A DNA stretch of 64,000 nucleotides from positions 6,136,519 through 6,200,518 of the forward strand of contig CM041090.1 of assembly GCA_023079485.1 (NCBI GenBank), given 5' to 3'. The stretch comes from Archilochus colubris (lineage: Eukaryota > Chordata > Aves > Apodiformes > Trochilidae). The notes under the pieces were generated by a model. It did not search any database, was not told the DNA's origin, and saw only the letters and a list, made by a program, of their open reading frames with translations. A program made the position numbers and the translations under genes. This document shows, in pieces, positions 36,201 to 48,982 of this stretch; the stretch's first letter is position 1; each line of letters opens with the position of its first letter.

Positions 36201-39200
36201 CCAAGCTGTCAGAAGAGTAAAGCTGCCATGTGTTGGCTGAGGGAGTGCCCTGTATGCAGCTGCAGGGTGTGAGAGCATCCATCCCAGTCTCATCCCTCTG
36301 CCTGCTCTTTGACTTGGAGGTATCCATCCCTTTCCTGCTGATTGCCAGGGAGGGGATGAGGAGAGAGACAAGGATGCAGGAATTACTGCTGCTTACAGTC
36401 TGGGAGGAAAATGGCTCTGAGGAGCTGCAATTAGCATTCACCAAGTCATTTTTGGAGTAGTCAAGCTGACTGGGCTTTTGACTACTATTAGCTGGGGCTC
36501 TTCATCTCCATCCATCCCTTGCCAGCTGCTCTGTGGAAATTCTGATAAAAAGCAAGCCTCCTCCAGTTATGAAGGTGTTACTCCCACAGGACAACCCAGA
36601 TGAGGATTTAGGAATAGGAGGAGCCACAAGGGTCTGAAAGCTGAAGCCTGGCAAGGGTCAGCAAGGAGCTGCCCTGAAAAAGAATTCTGTCTCCTCTTCC
36701 TGGCATGGCAGAAGACACTGGGGCTCGGCATCTGCCCCTTGGGAGTGGTTTATTTACTGATGTTACTCAGAAAAGGAGGGTACCTGTTTAGCTGGACTGT
36801 CCTGGATATTTTTTATCTTGGTGGGGATAGAAATGGGGGGACACAGGGGAGCCAAGTGTGCTAGTGGTGTCTTTTAATTGTGTATTCACAAGTTGCAATC
36901 CATGGAATTAACATGTAATTCCTGGTAGGAGGCCTGGGTAATTTACTATCTGTTAGTGAAAAAGGCAAAAATCAGATGTTTGTGCATGCACACAATAAAA
37001 AAGAATCAGAATTTACATTTGGTATCCAAGGAAGCAAGAACAGAATCCTGCAGGGCTTTCTGTTCATTGTTTGAATGTTGCCATAGCAATAGCTCAGGGC
37101 ACAAGTTACGTGTTTTTCACTTCTGGAGTTGAGCTTTTCTTCCTTCTCTCACTCTGTTTTTCTTTCTCTTGTGATACACAACAGCCAGGGGGGTTTCCAC
37201 ATTAATAGGGAAAGGTGTTTGAACACTGCATTACCTGCTCACATATGTCTGCTTGTCTCTTCTTCCCTGTCATTCACTGCAGTGTTGGAAAACCCAATTC
37301 AGAGGAGATTGTTGGGCAGAAGTGGCGTGTGAAGCTCATGTTGTTAGGACATAGGACATGTTAGAATATTTTGTGCAGTGCTGATACAGGAATTGGATTG
37401 CTGCAGGCAAGAGAAGTGGAGCAGTCACTGACAATCAGAAACAACAATGAACTTCCCAGGACCCAATCTTTTCCTTGGGCCCATTAAAATGCATTTCAGG
37501 TATATCCCAGAGCTCCTGTGTTTTTGAATACTGACTTACTGCTGTAAGAACTGTTGAAATTCTGCTGTCACAGTGCTGAGACAAGATTGCTGCTTGGGAA
37601 AGGAGGGCGGCAGCATTAGACCACTGAAAAAATCCCAAACCTTCCCAGAATATCTGCTGCAGAGCTTGTCCTTGTTATGTCAGGACTGTGGGGGAGCAAT
37701 ATAGCTAGGGAACCAGGAAAATTAAAAAGGAAACCAACCAACCTTGAAACAGAACAAAAAAACCCTCAAGTAACAATGATTTCACGTACACCTAAATAAA
37801 GCTTACTCAGAAGTAGCACAGCAAGGTAAGTTAAATGAGTGAGGTTTTGTTCTGCAAACCAGCAGCAATTTGGGGCATTTAGTAGTGCATTTGGTCTTTG
37901 AGGGAGCTCTTTTTAGTTCTTTGGCAGCTGTGGGAATCATACATTAAAATAACCCTCAGAAATATGGATGTGGCTTCCTTTCAGGTTTGTGTGGACTGAC
38001 CTGCAGGTTGCTGCTTTTCCATCACTTTGCATGCAAGAATGTTTGCTCTAAGGGTCAGACCTACTCCTCAAAGCCACTGGTAGTAGTTTCAAAAAAGTAT
38101 TAGCGTACCTCAGATCTCCTGCACGTTTTGGTTTTGCTTACAAACCTTTTTGCAGTTTTACATCAGTTACCTCTTCCCTCATATGCCACGTTCCATGGAA
38201 AATAAAGCCAAGCATCCATCAGAGGAGTGCAGCAGGAATGGGAACAGTGCAATTCACCTCTGATGCTTATCCTTGTACCTCAGTCATGATCTTAAACAAA
38301 AGTCTTCCTTAAAACACCAAGCACTCACTAATTCCCTTTATGCACCTAGAACTGTCCCAGCATCTTTGAGATGGCAAAAAATAGGTGGCTGCGTGTGATG
38401 GGGATGAGGGCTGCTTGCATTACTTCTCCTGCACTGGGCTCTGCTGCCCACTCCTCAAACTGCTGAAGCCCACCAGATTTCACTGGATTTAACTGGAATT
38501 TGAAGTAGGGTGCTAGGGGTGAAATGTTCATCAGTAATGGGTCCTCATCAGCTGTAGACCAACATATATAACATACTAACAGCATATATGAAAAATGTAA
38601 TATCCGTATATAATACCTGATGGATTAAGTCATCTGGCCTTTGTTATTGCCACAGCAAAACCTCAATCTATATAAAAAAAATAAAATTATAATATCTTGG
38701 AGCTGAATTGTCAGTCATGGCTAAGAGAACTGTAATGGGATAATATCTGTACACTGACTTTTCACATCAGTAACTGAATATTGTGACATGTTACAATTTG
38801 GTTTTACAAAAATGTTATAGTTTACATTTTAAAGGCTACAGAAAATTATCTGCAAGGACAGAAAAGGGTTGGGTTAAGGAGCCAATTTTTCCTTCCTCGG
38901 TGCGTGCAAGTTTCAAATGAAGTGCACAAAAATGTATTAAATTCCTTGAGCTTCTTTGCCAAAGGGCATCTGTGTTGTGTTAAGGGGTTTTTATTCAGCT
39001 GTTTGGTTTTACAAGAAATTTCCCTGTCAGTACTCTATTTGTGAGCCCTTATTGGACAGGCAGGTTCTTCTGCAAGTGGTTCTATGTTATTTTTCCAGAG
39101 GCAAGCTTTTCTATTTGTGACATCATTTAAAGAACTGAGGCTCGTTTTTGTTAGGGTTGTTGGTGACAGCTGATCCAGGGGAAGGGCCCCATTAGCCTCT

Positions 39201-39644
39201 CAGGTTGCTCATTTGCAGTGCCCAGACCACTACAATAAGAGCTTTGTTGTATTTCATGTGAATTTTGACTGTGTATGGTGCAGGGAATTAAAACCAGAAT
39301 GCATTTAATGCATTTCCCTTTTGAACTGGAAAGGGGTTGAAAAACCTCACCTTCAGTGAATACCTTTTCCTATAATGTCCATTTCTGTGGGTAGCCTGGC
39401 CCTAAGGATGAGTTGTGTGCATTACTTAAGTAAAGGCCTGGAGGTTGCTGTTAAAGGCTACTGAATCCAACCATACCAGAGGATGGCTTAGTCCCTAAGT
39501 AACTGCACAAGCATGGGAAAAATAATTGTATTTTTTAATAGGAAATTTTAATTCTGAGTGTATGTATGAAAATCTCATGCAGCAGTCGTAGAATGTCATT
39601 GAGAATTGCAGAGAAATAGAACTTATCAGGTATTATATCTGATT

Positions 39645-39790
39645 TGAAGTATGAATATATATAGATACGAATATATATAGATATTGTATATATATGTATT
39701 AGATACTACTATTAATTAGATATATATTTATTACATACAATTAAATAATGTATATATTTCTCTATATATTATATATATAATGAACATATA
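39645..39790. repeat. AT-rich low-complexity block
   Basis: Mostly ATAT words. GAATATATATAGATA is repeated in tandem at the left end, one base changed, with period 16-17. Confidence 0.85.
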
Positions 39791-39957
39791 TCTTCAGTGC
39801 AGAGTAAGAGAGGAAAACAAAAGAACATGTACATCTTTTATCCTTAAACAGTCCATTAATGAAACATTGAAATGAAAATTCTGGAGAACAGAATGAAACT
39901 TCTGCAGACATGGGTCAAAAATTTCTTTCTTATGCTTCCATTCTTAAGAAAGGTTGG

Positions 39958-39989
39958 TTGTTTTGTTTTGTTTTGTTTTGTTTTTTTTA
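39958..39989. repeat. (GTTTT)n microsatellite
   Basis: Five GTTTT units followed by a T run. Confidence 0.9.
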
Positions 39990-41911
39990 TCTGCCAGCAA
40001 TTTCCTGAAGCTGCTAACTTTTATATTCAGCCTCGGATTTATTTTTTTTTTCCCTCTTGACTTATTTTACCTTAGGCGTAAGTTGTTCTGAATAAACAAA
40101 CAAACAGAAATTTCCTTCCTCAACGTTAAGCAAGATCCCAAGCCTGCCAATTGGTACTCTTCAGAGTAAATGCTTGCAAGCACGAGTTTATTCAAATATC
40201 CCTTTGGTATTCTAGCTCTAAGCAAGCCGATGAGAAGTATTCAGGTAAAAGCTATTCTGGCTTTCTACATGTTTTACACTGGAATTACATTAATGTATTT
40301 TCAGTTTGAAAAGCATGATGCCTAGACTCTCTTCCTTGGATGTTTTTAGTTTACCTGCTCTGTCAGTGTTGCAGTAGTACACAAGCTTTAAAGCTATATT
40401 TTCATCACTATTCATAATTTTGTTGCTTCTCTTTGACTTCCTGATGCCTAATTGCTCAGTGAGTCTTCTATAGTGCCCAGTGAATGTATAGAATTAATTC
40501 CTTTAGTGCTTGCTGGAACCTGGGCAGCTGCTTTCTTTGTGGAAAATTAGGATGAATTCTGTGTGAAAGATGCTGACAGCTGATTGCTAAGTTTAATATC
40601 TATCTGCAAGTGGCTGGAAGGATTTTGGCTGTGTTAAGAGCTAGGAGCTAACTTTTACTTTTTCTGGGAGGTATTTACTCCTGGCAATACTTGTTGTGTT
40701 TCTCTTCTATGGACTTTGCTTTCCTTGCACACAGGAGGGAAGGGATGAAGCCAGTAACTGGTGTTGGGTTTGAAATGGCAACGAGTTCTCTGCTATCAGA
40801 TTCTCTCCTTCCCTTCCCTCCTCTGCAAAGGAACAGACAGAAAACCTAGGGAGAGTGTGTGGACTTAGAAATGTGATTCAGAGGTCAAGAGACTCAGAGT
40901 CTCAGGAAGAAAGTGTAAGTCACAGTTTAAGAGAATTTACTGTGACCAGGCTGCCCCTAGGGACCTCCCAGCACAACCAGTGGGTTGTTGATGTCTCAGG
41001 TTCTCACATTGTCAGTTGCCATGAGTTTGCATGGGAAGAGATGTCTCCCACTGAATTAGAAATGCTGTGATGAGTGAAAAATGTGTATTTGAGAAAGGTT
41101 TTTCACGAGCAGCTCTTTGGCTGAATTTAAGGTTCCTATCACAGTTACCAGTGTTACTGTTCCTATACACGAATCACTGCTTAAAATTCAGCTATACAGT
41201 AAAATGAAATTCAATTAGATGTCTGGGAGGGGAAAAATGTAGTCCTTTTTTTTTTCTTCCTTAAATCTGTGGAGGTAACAACACCATTAAGACACCTAAA
41301 TTGACACCATGCTTGCCTTTGCTTGGCATATTAAGTAGATTTTAAAATTTGAATTTAACATAGAGTCTTTGTCTTTTTTGTTCTGAAAGGTGTCTTGTTG
41401 AATGGTTTTGGTGAATTGCTTTATTGTTCATTGATCACATAATTATTCAGTTTGATATTCCTCTTCTTTTTTTTTGTTTTGTTTTGTCTTCCCCTTAGCA
41501 TTCATACTTCCTACTTTTTTAAAAGTCCTGGGAAAAGTTTAAATTAATTGAGTTCGTTATCAAAATTTTGTGCATTGGTTAAATTCCATGTTGCTGGAAT
41601 GATAGGGACAGAAGTTATATAGAGGCACCTCAACAGTTAATGAACCAAATATGGGAGAAATTATCCATGTGTTCAGAGTTCGTGTTTCCCATTGGAAGCA
41701 GGAGAGAGTTACAGCAGATTTTGGAAGAGGCTACTCCTACAGGGTCATATTTTGTTAAACTGAATAAATTGGATGAGTCAGAGGCATGACTGTCAAGGAA
41801 TGTAAAGAAAATACTTGCCATTCTATCTCCCAAACATACTGTCATTTTATTGGGTTTTTGTGATGGGTATGAAGAGATGAACTTCAGCTGATTCAGAGAA
41901 CTATAGAACAG

Positions 41912-41975
41912 AATCATAGAACTGTAGGAGCTGCCGAGTTGGAAGGGACCCATCAGGATCATCAAGTCCAACTTG
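41912..41975 (-). mobile_element. CR1 LINE 3' end fragment
   Basis: GAATCATAGAACTGTAGGAG, then GAGTTGGAAGGGACCCATCAGG and ATCATCAAGTCCAACT, is the reversed end of a CR1 3' UTR. Only about 64 bases remain. The GGGACCCAT..GGATC variant differs from the other copies in the window, so it is another subfamily. Confidence 0.85.
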
Positions 41976-44900
41976 ATGGTTCTCTTTTTTGCATTTTTCT
42001 TTAGTTTGTGTTCCACAAAGCAGATCTCCCTCAGACATGATTTTCCTACACCCCACTCCCCCTTCTTTCATCCAAAAATCTCTGTGTTCATAAATCTTTC
42101 AAATCTGATCTTCCTCTTCTCTAATACCAGAGTTATTCCACTAAAATGGCAGTAGTATGTGTGTAACAGCGGATTGAAAGGAGAAAGCTAAAGGACTGCT
42201 TCAAATCTTAGCAGGTTTCAGTCCACCCTCTGAGTGTGCCAAGAAATGCCAAGAAATTGTTATCCTACCCCAGCTCCAAAATGCTGTGAAAGCACAGCAT
42301 GGTGTGACTGTGATTCCACTGAACAGCATCATTATGACTAAAATTATCCAGTGTTGTGTTGCCTTTTTATTCATAGCTGCTAAAAGTCAGACTACTTCAC
42401 CATGGATGCAGTACCTGTAATAAATATGGGTGAAAAGCAGGAATAGCCTTTGGAACGAGTGTTTCCCAAAAGAAGCAGCAGTGAATGGCAAATGCTGTCC
42501 CTAGTTGGTGATATCCTTGCATCCAAACACCATCAGCACATCAGGCTTCTTCAGAGGGAAGCAAGCTCCTGATACCAGATGGAAAATTAAACTAGGCATT
42601 TCTCATCCCTCAAAAAGTTGGTGCCAAAGTAGAAATGTCTAAATATTTTAAAAATACTAATCTGCAATGTTTTGAAAGATCTGAAACTAAGAAATCGTTC
42701 TTTCTTAAAAAATGTAAATTTCCTTATGAGGATGCTTGGGTTTTGTTTCATGCTCCCAATTAACTCACCCAGGGTGAGTTGTGCTGTTCCTGGGTAGTTT
42801 CATTCCTACTGAATGAAGTAAGCTGTGGGTAAGGTGTGAGTAAGTGAGAGGCAGGTTTTATGCACAATAACTAAAAGCAGTGAATGACCATCCCAGTTCA
42901 GCTCTCTTCAAAGAACAAGGACACAGGGTGTCCTTTGGACAAGGAATCCTCAATTTGCATTTTCCAGACCTTGTATTTCTAGTTCCTTGCTCAGCAGTAT
43001 CCCAGAAGTGGTGGGAGGTAACCACCACAATTACCTGTGGTAGCAGAGGGTACAAGCTGAAGCCTTCAAACTTCAGTCCTTGGGGTAAGAGAACTAAACC
43101 TACATCTGAACACATTTACATCCAGTGTTTGCCTCTGTCAAAGAACCTCAGGAGTTGCAGTTCTCAAGAACTCCAGCTCTTGGAACACCATTAAAAAATG
43201 TTGACTCATAAGATAAAGTAAATAATGTATTTAATCAGACTCGTCTTTGAAATAGAAAAGAATTAATGCAGTTTGATTTCACCTTTGCCTTTTCAGAGAT
43301 TATGATGCTAGATATCAGAGTGCTTGAGCAGTCCAGAAGATGAATGATCACTTTGTAGTCCTATGGTACAGGCTATGCAAACATTTATTAAATGGAACTG
43401 ATAAATGTAGCTTAGCTTAACTGTGCAGTTGCATTTATTGCTAGATCAAATTGATATATATTCACCACATGTATCCTAAGTGCAGTCCTGCTGTATGAGA
43501 ATATGTTAGAATGACATGCACAGAATTTCCACAATGCTTTATCCTTATTTCTTGTGTAGCAATACCTGATTCTTGTATAAAATCTGCTTTAATTTTCCTA
43601 AGAACAGAATATTGCAGAGAACATACATAGCAACAGACTGTCAGTGTTAGTAACTGCTTTTCACTGAGCAAAATATAACATTATTAAATACCAAATGTGC
43701 AATCAAGGAACAACTGGGTTTCTTTTGTAGTGTCCCAGAGCTGGCCAAGAATGTTAAATCAGGGGTCATAGGTAGGTTCTGATGCATCCATATGAACAAG
43801 GAGAATAAACACACAAAGTCCAAATAGAGAGCCTAATACATTAAAAGAACCACTTCTTCATTTTCTCCCTTCTCCTCCAAAGGCATTTAGTATAGTGTTA
43901 ATTCTTAGAAAAAGTTCTGCAGTGTTTTGGTTTTGTTTTCCCATAGCTTCCACTGCTTCTCTGGCTGGTTGTACAGATAAAACAGACAGAAGGAGCTCTG
44001 GAGTCATCAAGATGCAGTAACCCAGAGATACTGAAAATGGTGTCTTTCTCCTAAAAGACAAATATTTAATGCTAGCTTCTGTGCAGAGCACTATAAGTGC
44101 TAAATTAAATGCTGCTGTTATATGTATTGTCAAAATTATATGTCAGTATTTGGCTAGAAACCTATTGTTCATTATTAACAGATGAAGCAACAAAAAAAAG
44201 CAACCCACACTTAAATAATGGTGACTTAAATATATTTATAAAAGTGAAAGAGTGTATTAAAAAGTATAATTAGTTCATGACCATAAGTCTAATACGTGTA
44301 TGAAAAACCCAGCTTGAAAATGCAAATTATTTTATTGTGCATGACTTGGCAATATGGATGAGAGTAAATGAAAAGCTTGTCTGATGAGTTGTTCAAATCC
44401 TCCACTAGGGGAAGTAATATCCAGGAATCCCAGGAAGAGCACTGTGATTTAGTTACATTTCCAGCTCAGGCCTTAATCCATAGGAAAAACAATTTATTGC
44501 AACTGTTCATCTTACTACCTTCTTTGCATAAGCCTTTTTCAGCCTACTTTTGGGTTAGCAGTCACTGTTTCAGACTTTCTTCTACTCACAGCTTTTACCA
44601 TCCTTACTGAGAAGGCAATTTAGACTTCAGTACAGACCCCATGGGCTGCATGTGCCCTGTAGGACCAGGGGCAGGACTGGATCTCTCTGCCATGCAGGCC
44701 TGAGACACAGAAGAGAAATGCAAGGCACTATAATAAGCCAAGTGCAAAATTGGATTACAAAGTCATTAGAGGATGTAGTTGTTCAGCACCTTTTAGGCCC
44801 TTGAGAAAGATTATTAAATACGTGAAAATGGGTTTAGAGCTAAGCATTCTTTTTTTTTTTTTTTTCCAAATAGTGCTTATTAAACTTCTAATTACTATGC

Positions 44901-45299
44901 ATAATACTAAATCATATCACATAAAAAATCTAAAACACCTGTAAAAGTAGCTCTGTGCCTCTGTAAAAACATTAAACCATTTTCTGCACCCCGCCTCAAT
45001 GTCTGTTTCAGTAAGATAGAAGTCTAGATAACAAAAAAGCTTATTTTTTCTCCTTTTTGGCCTTTTTTATTTCAAACCAAACTGCCTCAAAAAAACAACC
45101 TTCAAGCCATGTAAACTTGTTACATTTCTACTTTTTTGATTTTTATATATTTTAAGTTAATTGCTTTTGTTGTGTATTTAGGAGAAAATATTTAATATCT
45201 AGTATCCTGCAATTTTTCTCTGCTGCCCTTTTTTGATCTATCACTCCTGAAAAGAGTTTCCTGTGGTTGTCTGATTTATAAATGCCCTTCAGTGAGTGT
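41976..45299. other. Unique non-coding DNA
   Basis: No gene is seen. A 16-base T run lies at 44850-44865. A 128-codon minus-strand open stretch at 41630-42016 overlaps the CR1 tail and has no family resemblance. Confidence 0.6.
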
Positions 45300-45540
45300 A
45301 GGCTGCTAGCAGATCAGCAACCCCTTAAACTCCTCTCTGCCAGACAAACCCAGCCCCTGCTCCTCCTCCTCTTCTCCTGGAATGATGCTCTTGACCCTGG
45401 CACTTCTGGCAGCATTACTCTGAGCCCTCTCCAGTTTCTCCATATCCCTCTTGAAATCTGGTACCCAAAACTCAATCCTGTGTTATTAATTCCAGCCTCA
45501 CTAGTGCCAGGTAGAGAAGGATAACCTTTGATGTTAGATC
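45300..45540 (-). mobile_element. Old CR1 LINE, internal ORF2 fragment
   Basis: Blocks such as GAGCCCTCTCCAGTTTCTCC, ATATCCCTCTTGAAATCTGG, TACCCAAAACTCAATCC and CCTCACTAGTGCCAGGTA correspond, in reverse complement, to the CR1 ORF2 region encoding the QFWAPQ..KKD..VLE segment. The copy lacks the 3' tail and is heavily mutated, so edges are approximate. Confidence 0.65.
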
Positions 45541-45603
45541 CAGTGTGGGGTTCACATCCAGACTGGGAGCAATGGCAGTGGTGAGTCGGGGTGGTTGTGT
45601 CCA

Positions 45604-45757
45604 GCCTGACCTCCAGCATCTCAAGCATCTCAGCATCATCTCCAGCATCTTAGCGTTTCCTGATGCTCAGCATCATCTCCAGCATCTCAGCATCTCCTGC
45701 TGCTCAGCATCTCAGGGCTCAGCATCATCTCCTGCTGCTCAGCATCTCAGGGCTTAG
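45604..45757. repeat. CAGCATCTC minisatellite
   Basis: The array is built from CAGCATCTC and CAGCATCAT words. In its right half a 35-base unit starting CTCCTGCTGCTCAGCATCTC is present at 45694 and again at 45729 (second copy partial). Open frames through it, rich in Q, H, L and S, are by-products of the repeat. Confidence 0.85.
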
Positions 45758-47256
45758 CCTGGTGGAGCCCTGGTGCTTGCAAACATCTGCACTAGGTGAA
45801 GTTCATTATGTTCCTGTTGATTCAGTCCCTGTGTTTCTCAGAACCCTCTCACTGTCAGAGCTGAAATAAGTAGTGGCATTTGAAGACAGGGCTCTAGGTT
45901 TAGATAATTTCTTAGATTCAATAAATTTGAGTTTGCTTCTCTCTTTCACTAAAGATCTGGGATTTTTAATATATTATTTTTATGGTTTTTCTTAGTAGAA
46001 ACAAAATTACTTTTTTTCTGCTGTATGATAAATACAGTCAGTATTTTCATCTGATTGACAAGTCTAACAGTGAGGATCCCATCAGGTATAATTATTGCTG
46101 TTACCCTTCAGTTCTTGGCAGGAGCTGGGTGCCTGGGCCCAGAAGGATGCTCTGCTGCTGTGCTTCTTGTTTGCCTCCTCAGGTGAATTAGAGCAAGGCT
46201 GCATTTGAGTTGACTCCAGTTCTGACACTCACATAATTTGCTCTGGGGTCTGGCTCTTGGCTTCCTAAACCTACTGAGAATGATCTGATCCAAAGAAAAG
46301 TTGAGCCCTACTGTGAACAAGCTTTTTGAAGTGTTCACTGTGTTCTGTAAAGAGATCATAGCCCCTTTTTCTTATAATAAAATATGCCATTTTCAGAAAT
46401 ATTCCTCCTTGATCCATACATAATGGGCATGTCACTGTTCATTATGCTCCCTCTAATTACCCTAACATGAGACTGGGTGGGTAATTTTTTATTTAACTGT
46501 TTCTAACAAATGATCAACCCTTGAGACAAATTAGGCTAAATTACTTCTTTTTCTGAGGCAATCATTCACTTATCTCACAATGCCTCTCCCAAGAGGTTGT
46601 AAGGGTTATGTGAATTACCTGGACAAGAAAACCATCAAATACTACTTCCCTTATCTTATCCATTGTTTGCATCTTCAGATAAAGTATGGTTTCTGTCTCT
46701 TAATAGGAACTCACACACTAGTTCTGTCTTTAGTTACAATGAGTGAATACTCCCCAAACGGAAAAATATAATGACCAAAGGTAAATAAATAATTTAATAA
46801 TTTCATGTCAAATTCCATGATGAGTTTATTTTTTTTAAGAAACATTTCTCCACGCTTATCAGAAAGAAATACAAATATTGTCACTGTTTTGTTTTGTTTT
46901 TCTGCTTGCAGTGACATCTTATTTAGTGTGCAGAAACAAATTTGAACAGGTTTACATCCTTTAGAAGTTTCTGCTCTTGCCCAGCAAACACCATGAAGTC
47001 AGTTAAACAATTGACTGTAGATACAAAATTTTCTGTAGCATTTATCTCACCCAAAGGCAGTAGAGGCTCTTAGATAAAGAGCCTTTATTAACTATTTTAT
47101 TGCAGACTACAAGTAAAATGCAAGCTAAGCAAACTCCATTGAGTGTAGTTGTAAGGGTGTTGAGGGGACTGATGCACAATCTTATGTTTCAGGCACTTGT
47201 TACAACAGACTCTGCAAACAGATTATGATTTTTCTGCTGAAAAAAACCCATAATAT
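45758..47256. other. Unique non-coding DNA
   Basis: No gene or recognisable repeat beyond short T-rich runs. Confidence 0.6.
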
Positions 47257-47352
47257 AGACTCATTGAATGGTTGGGATAGAAGGAATCTTAAAGATCATC
47301 TGGTTCTGTCCCCCCTGCTGTAGGCAGGGACATCTCCCACTAAACCAGGTTT
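47257..47352 (-). mobile_element. CR1 LINE 3' fragment, degenerate
   Basis: AGACTCATTGAATGGTTGGG, ATAGAAGGAATCTTAAAGATCATCTGG and GCAGGGACATCTCCCACTA are the reversed 3' UTR of a CR1. About 96 bases remain, with many changes. Confidence 0.8.
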
Positions 47353-48211
47353 GCTGTGATCATCAGCACAGCTGTATTAGAAACACAGAGTTAAAAATTT
47401 TTTAAGTTATTTAAAGTTCCATAGCAAATGTATTTAATTTGGATTTATTTCAATACTAAAAATGCAGGCAATGGCATAATAAAACTTAGCAGTCTGTAGA
47501 AATCCATTCATGAAATTTTTTTATAGATGCTCACTAATTATGATCCCGCCACCTCTTGGTGGCTGATTAAAAATATATAATTCTTTTTCAAAGGAGTGGG
47601 TTGCCCTACATTTTTTTAATGGCCTGTGTCCAATGGGTTCTTCTATAAATAACCAACTTAAAATTCCTGCAAAGTCTGACTTGACAAACCACTGATGATA
47701 CATAACTTTGAACTTACTGGGAGTTGTTACCCTGAATTACAGGCTGTGAGGTTTCCATCACTGGGTACCCAAATCAGAACTTAAAAAAAATCATCTTGTT
47801 TTATTTCTTCTTTTAAAAATCCCAACCAAAACTCTTTGGCTGTTATTCAGCATTGCAGTATAGCACCAAGCTAAGGTAACATATTTCAGTTATTATATCA
47901 CATTTTTATATAATGGTGATTTTTTTCTGTTCAGATGATGATTATCCATTATGAGACTAATTGGCATAAACTGAAAAGTTTTTTCTGTTACAGTATCTGT
48001 AATTTGACAGACACTTTCCAGAAAGAAACAACAAATTCAATCTCTGCTAAAAAAATTGCAGAATGTATATGTTGTCTAGTCAATTCATTGTGAAACAAGA
48101 AGAACAAAGTGTTAATATTTTTTGTATTTTACAGAAAAATAAGAGGACAAACCAGATTGTCAGGATGTTAAACAAGTGACCCAAGGCTATGTTACATATG
48201 TGTTTTCAGAG
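47353..48211. other. Unique AT-rich non-coding DNA
   Basis: Nothing recognisable between two CR1 fragments. Confidence 0.6.
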
Positions 48212-48420
48212 TGTTGTGCTGCCATCCAGGGGGACCTGGGAAGGCTGGAGAAATGGACTGGCAGAAATCTCCTGAATTCAGCATGGAAAGGTGGAATATC
48301 CTGGCCCTGGGAAGGGACAGTCCCCTGGAGCAGTGCAGGGCTGGGGGCTACCTAAGCAGGGGGCTTGATGGAGGTGATTTCCAGGGGTCCTTTCCAACCT
48401 CAGCCATTCCCTGGTATTTC
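48212..48420 (+). mobile_element. CR1 LINE with internal deletion
   Basis: The left part, GTGCTGCCATCCAGGGGGACCTGGG then AGGCTGGAGAAATGG, followed by CAGTGCAGGGCTGGGGGCTACC, is the ORF2 segment for AAIQ.DL..LE.W and the downstream YRLGA region. At about 48355 it jumps to the 3' UTR end (TTGATGGAGGTGATTTCCAG, GGGTCCTTTCCAACCTCAGC). Several hundred bases between them are missing. The copy is mutated and non-functional. Confidence 0.85.
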
Positions 48421-48736
48421 CATAGACTGCTCTGTGTAAGCACTGGATCCATGAGATGACTCTGGCCCAAATTTCACTGCTTTTTTTTAAAATGTAACTC
48501 AGAGTGATTATTACCATCAGGTCAGGCACTTCATGGCAGCTGCTGACCATCTGGAACAGCTGAAATCATATATATATATTTAGCTAATTTCAGTGAAGAA
48601 TAGCCAATGTAAAACTCATCATTAGTGTTAGAAACTGTCATAGTTAATTGACTTTTAAAAAGTACTCTTTTTTTTTTTTCATTTAAATCTGTGACTCACA
48701 ACTCTTAACTTGTGGTTGGTATAATGAAGTTTAATT

Positions 48737-48755
48737 TATATATATATATATATAT
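48737..48755. repeat. (TA)n microsatellite
   Basis: About nine TA units. A second TA run lies at 48888-48910. Confidence 0.9.
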
Positions 48756-48947
48756 GTGCCAGGTACAAAAATACAGAAAATTCTAGAAAAGGATGGGGTT
48801 TTTTGTTTAATGTTGCAATAATTTTATTATGGGTTATGTTCTATAAAGCCTCATTATCTCGAGAAATAGGTGACAGAGCATTAACATTATATATATATGT
48901 ATATATATAACCCAAGGTTTATAATTGCTACCATTACAATTGAAATT

Positions 48948-48982
48948 AATAATTAATGACAAACTAATTTAATAATTAATGA
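48948..48982. repeat. Repeated TAATTAATGA sites
   Basis: AATAATTAATGA occurs at 48948 and 48971, 23 bases apart, in a TAAT-rich setting. It resembles a homeodomain site cluster or a small tandem duplication in AT-rich DNA. Confidence 0.6.

Larger units (their letters stand above)
33220..41911. other. Non-coding DNA, probably first intron
   Basis: If the donor at 33,214 is used, this is intron. No coding exon is recognised. GC is a little above the window average to about 37.5 kb, then AT-rich. It contains an AT low-complexity block at 39.65-39.79 kb, a GTTTT microsatellite at 39.96 kb and a T/GTTTT stretch at about 41466-41490. Confidence 0.5.

Noticed and set aside
37826..37831. Strong donor-like CAAG/GTAAGTT
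   Set aside because: No acceptor at a sensible distance upstream that would give a plausible exon; isolated donors are common.
41630..42016. 128-codon minus-strand frame
   Set aside because: It overlaps a CR1 tail at 41.9 kb and has no family resemblance.
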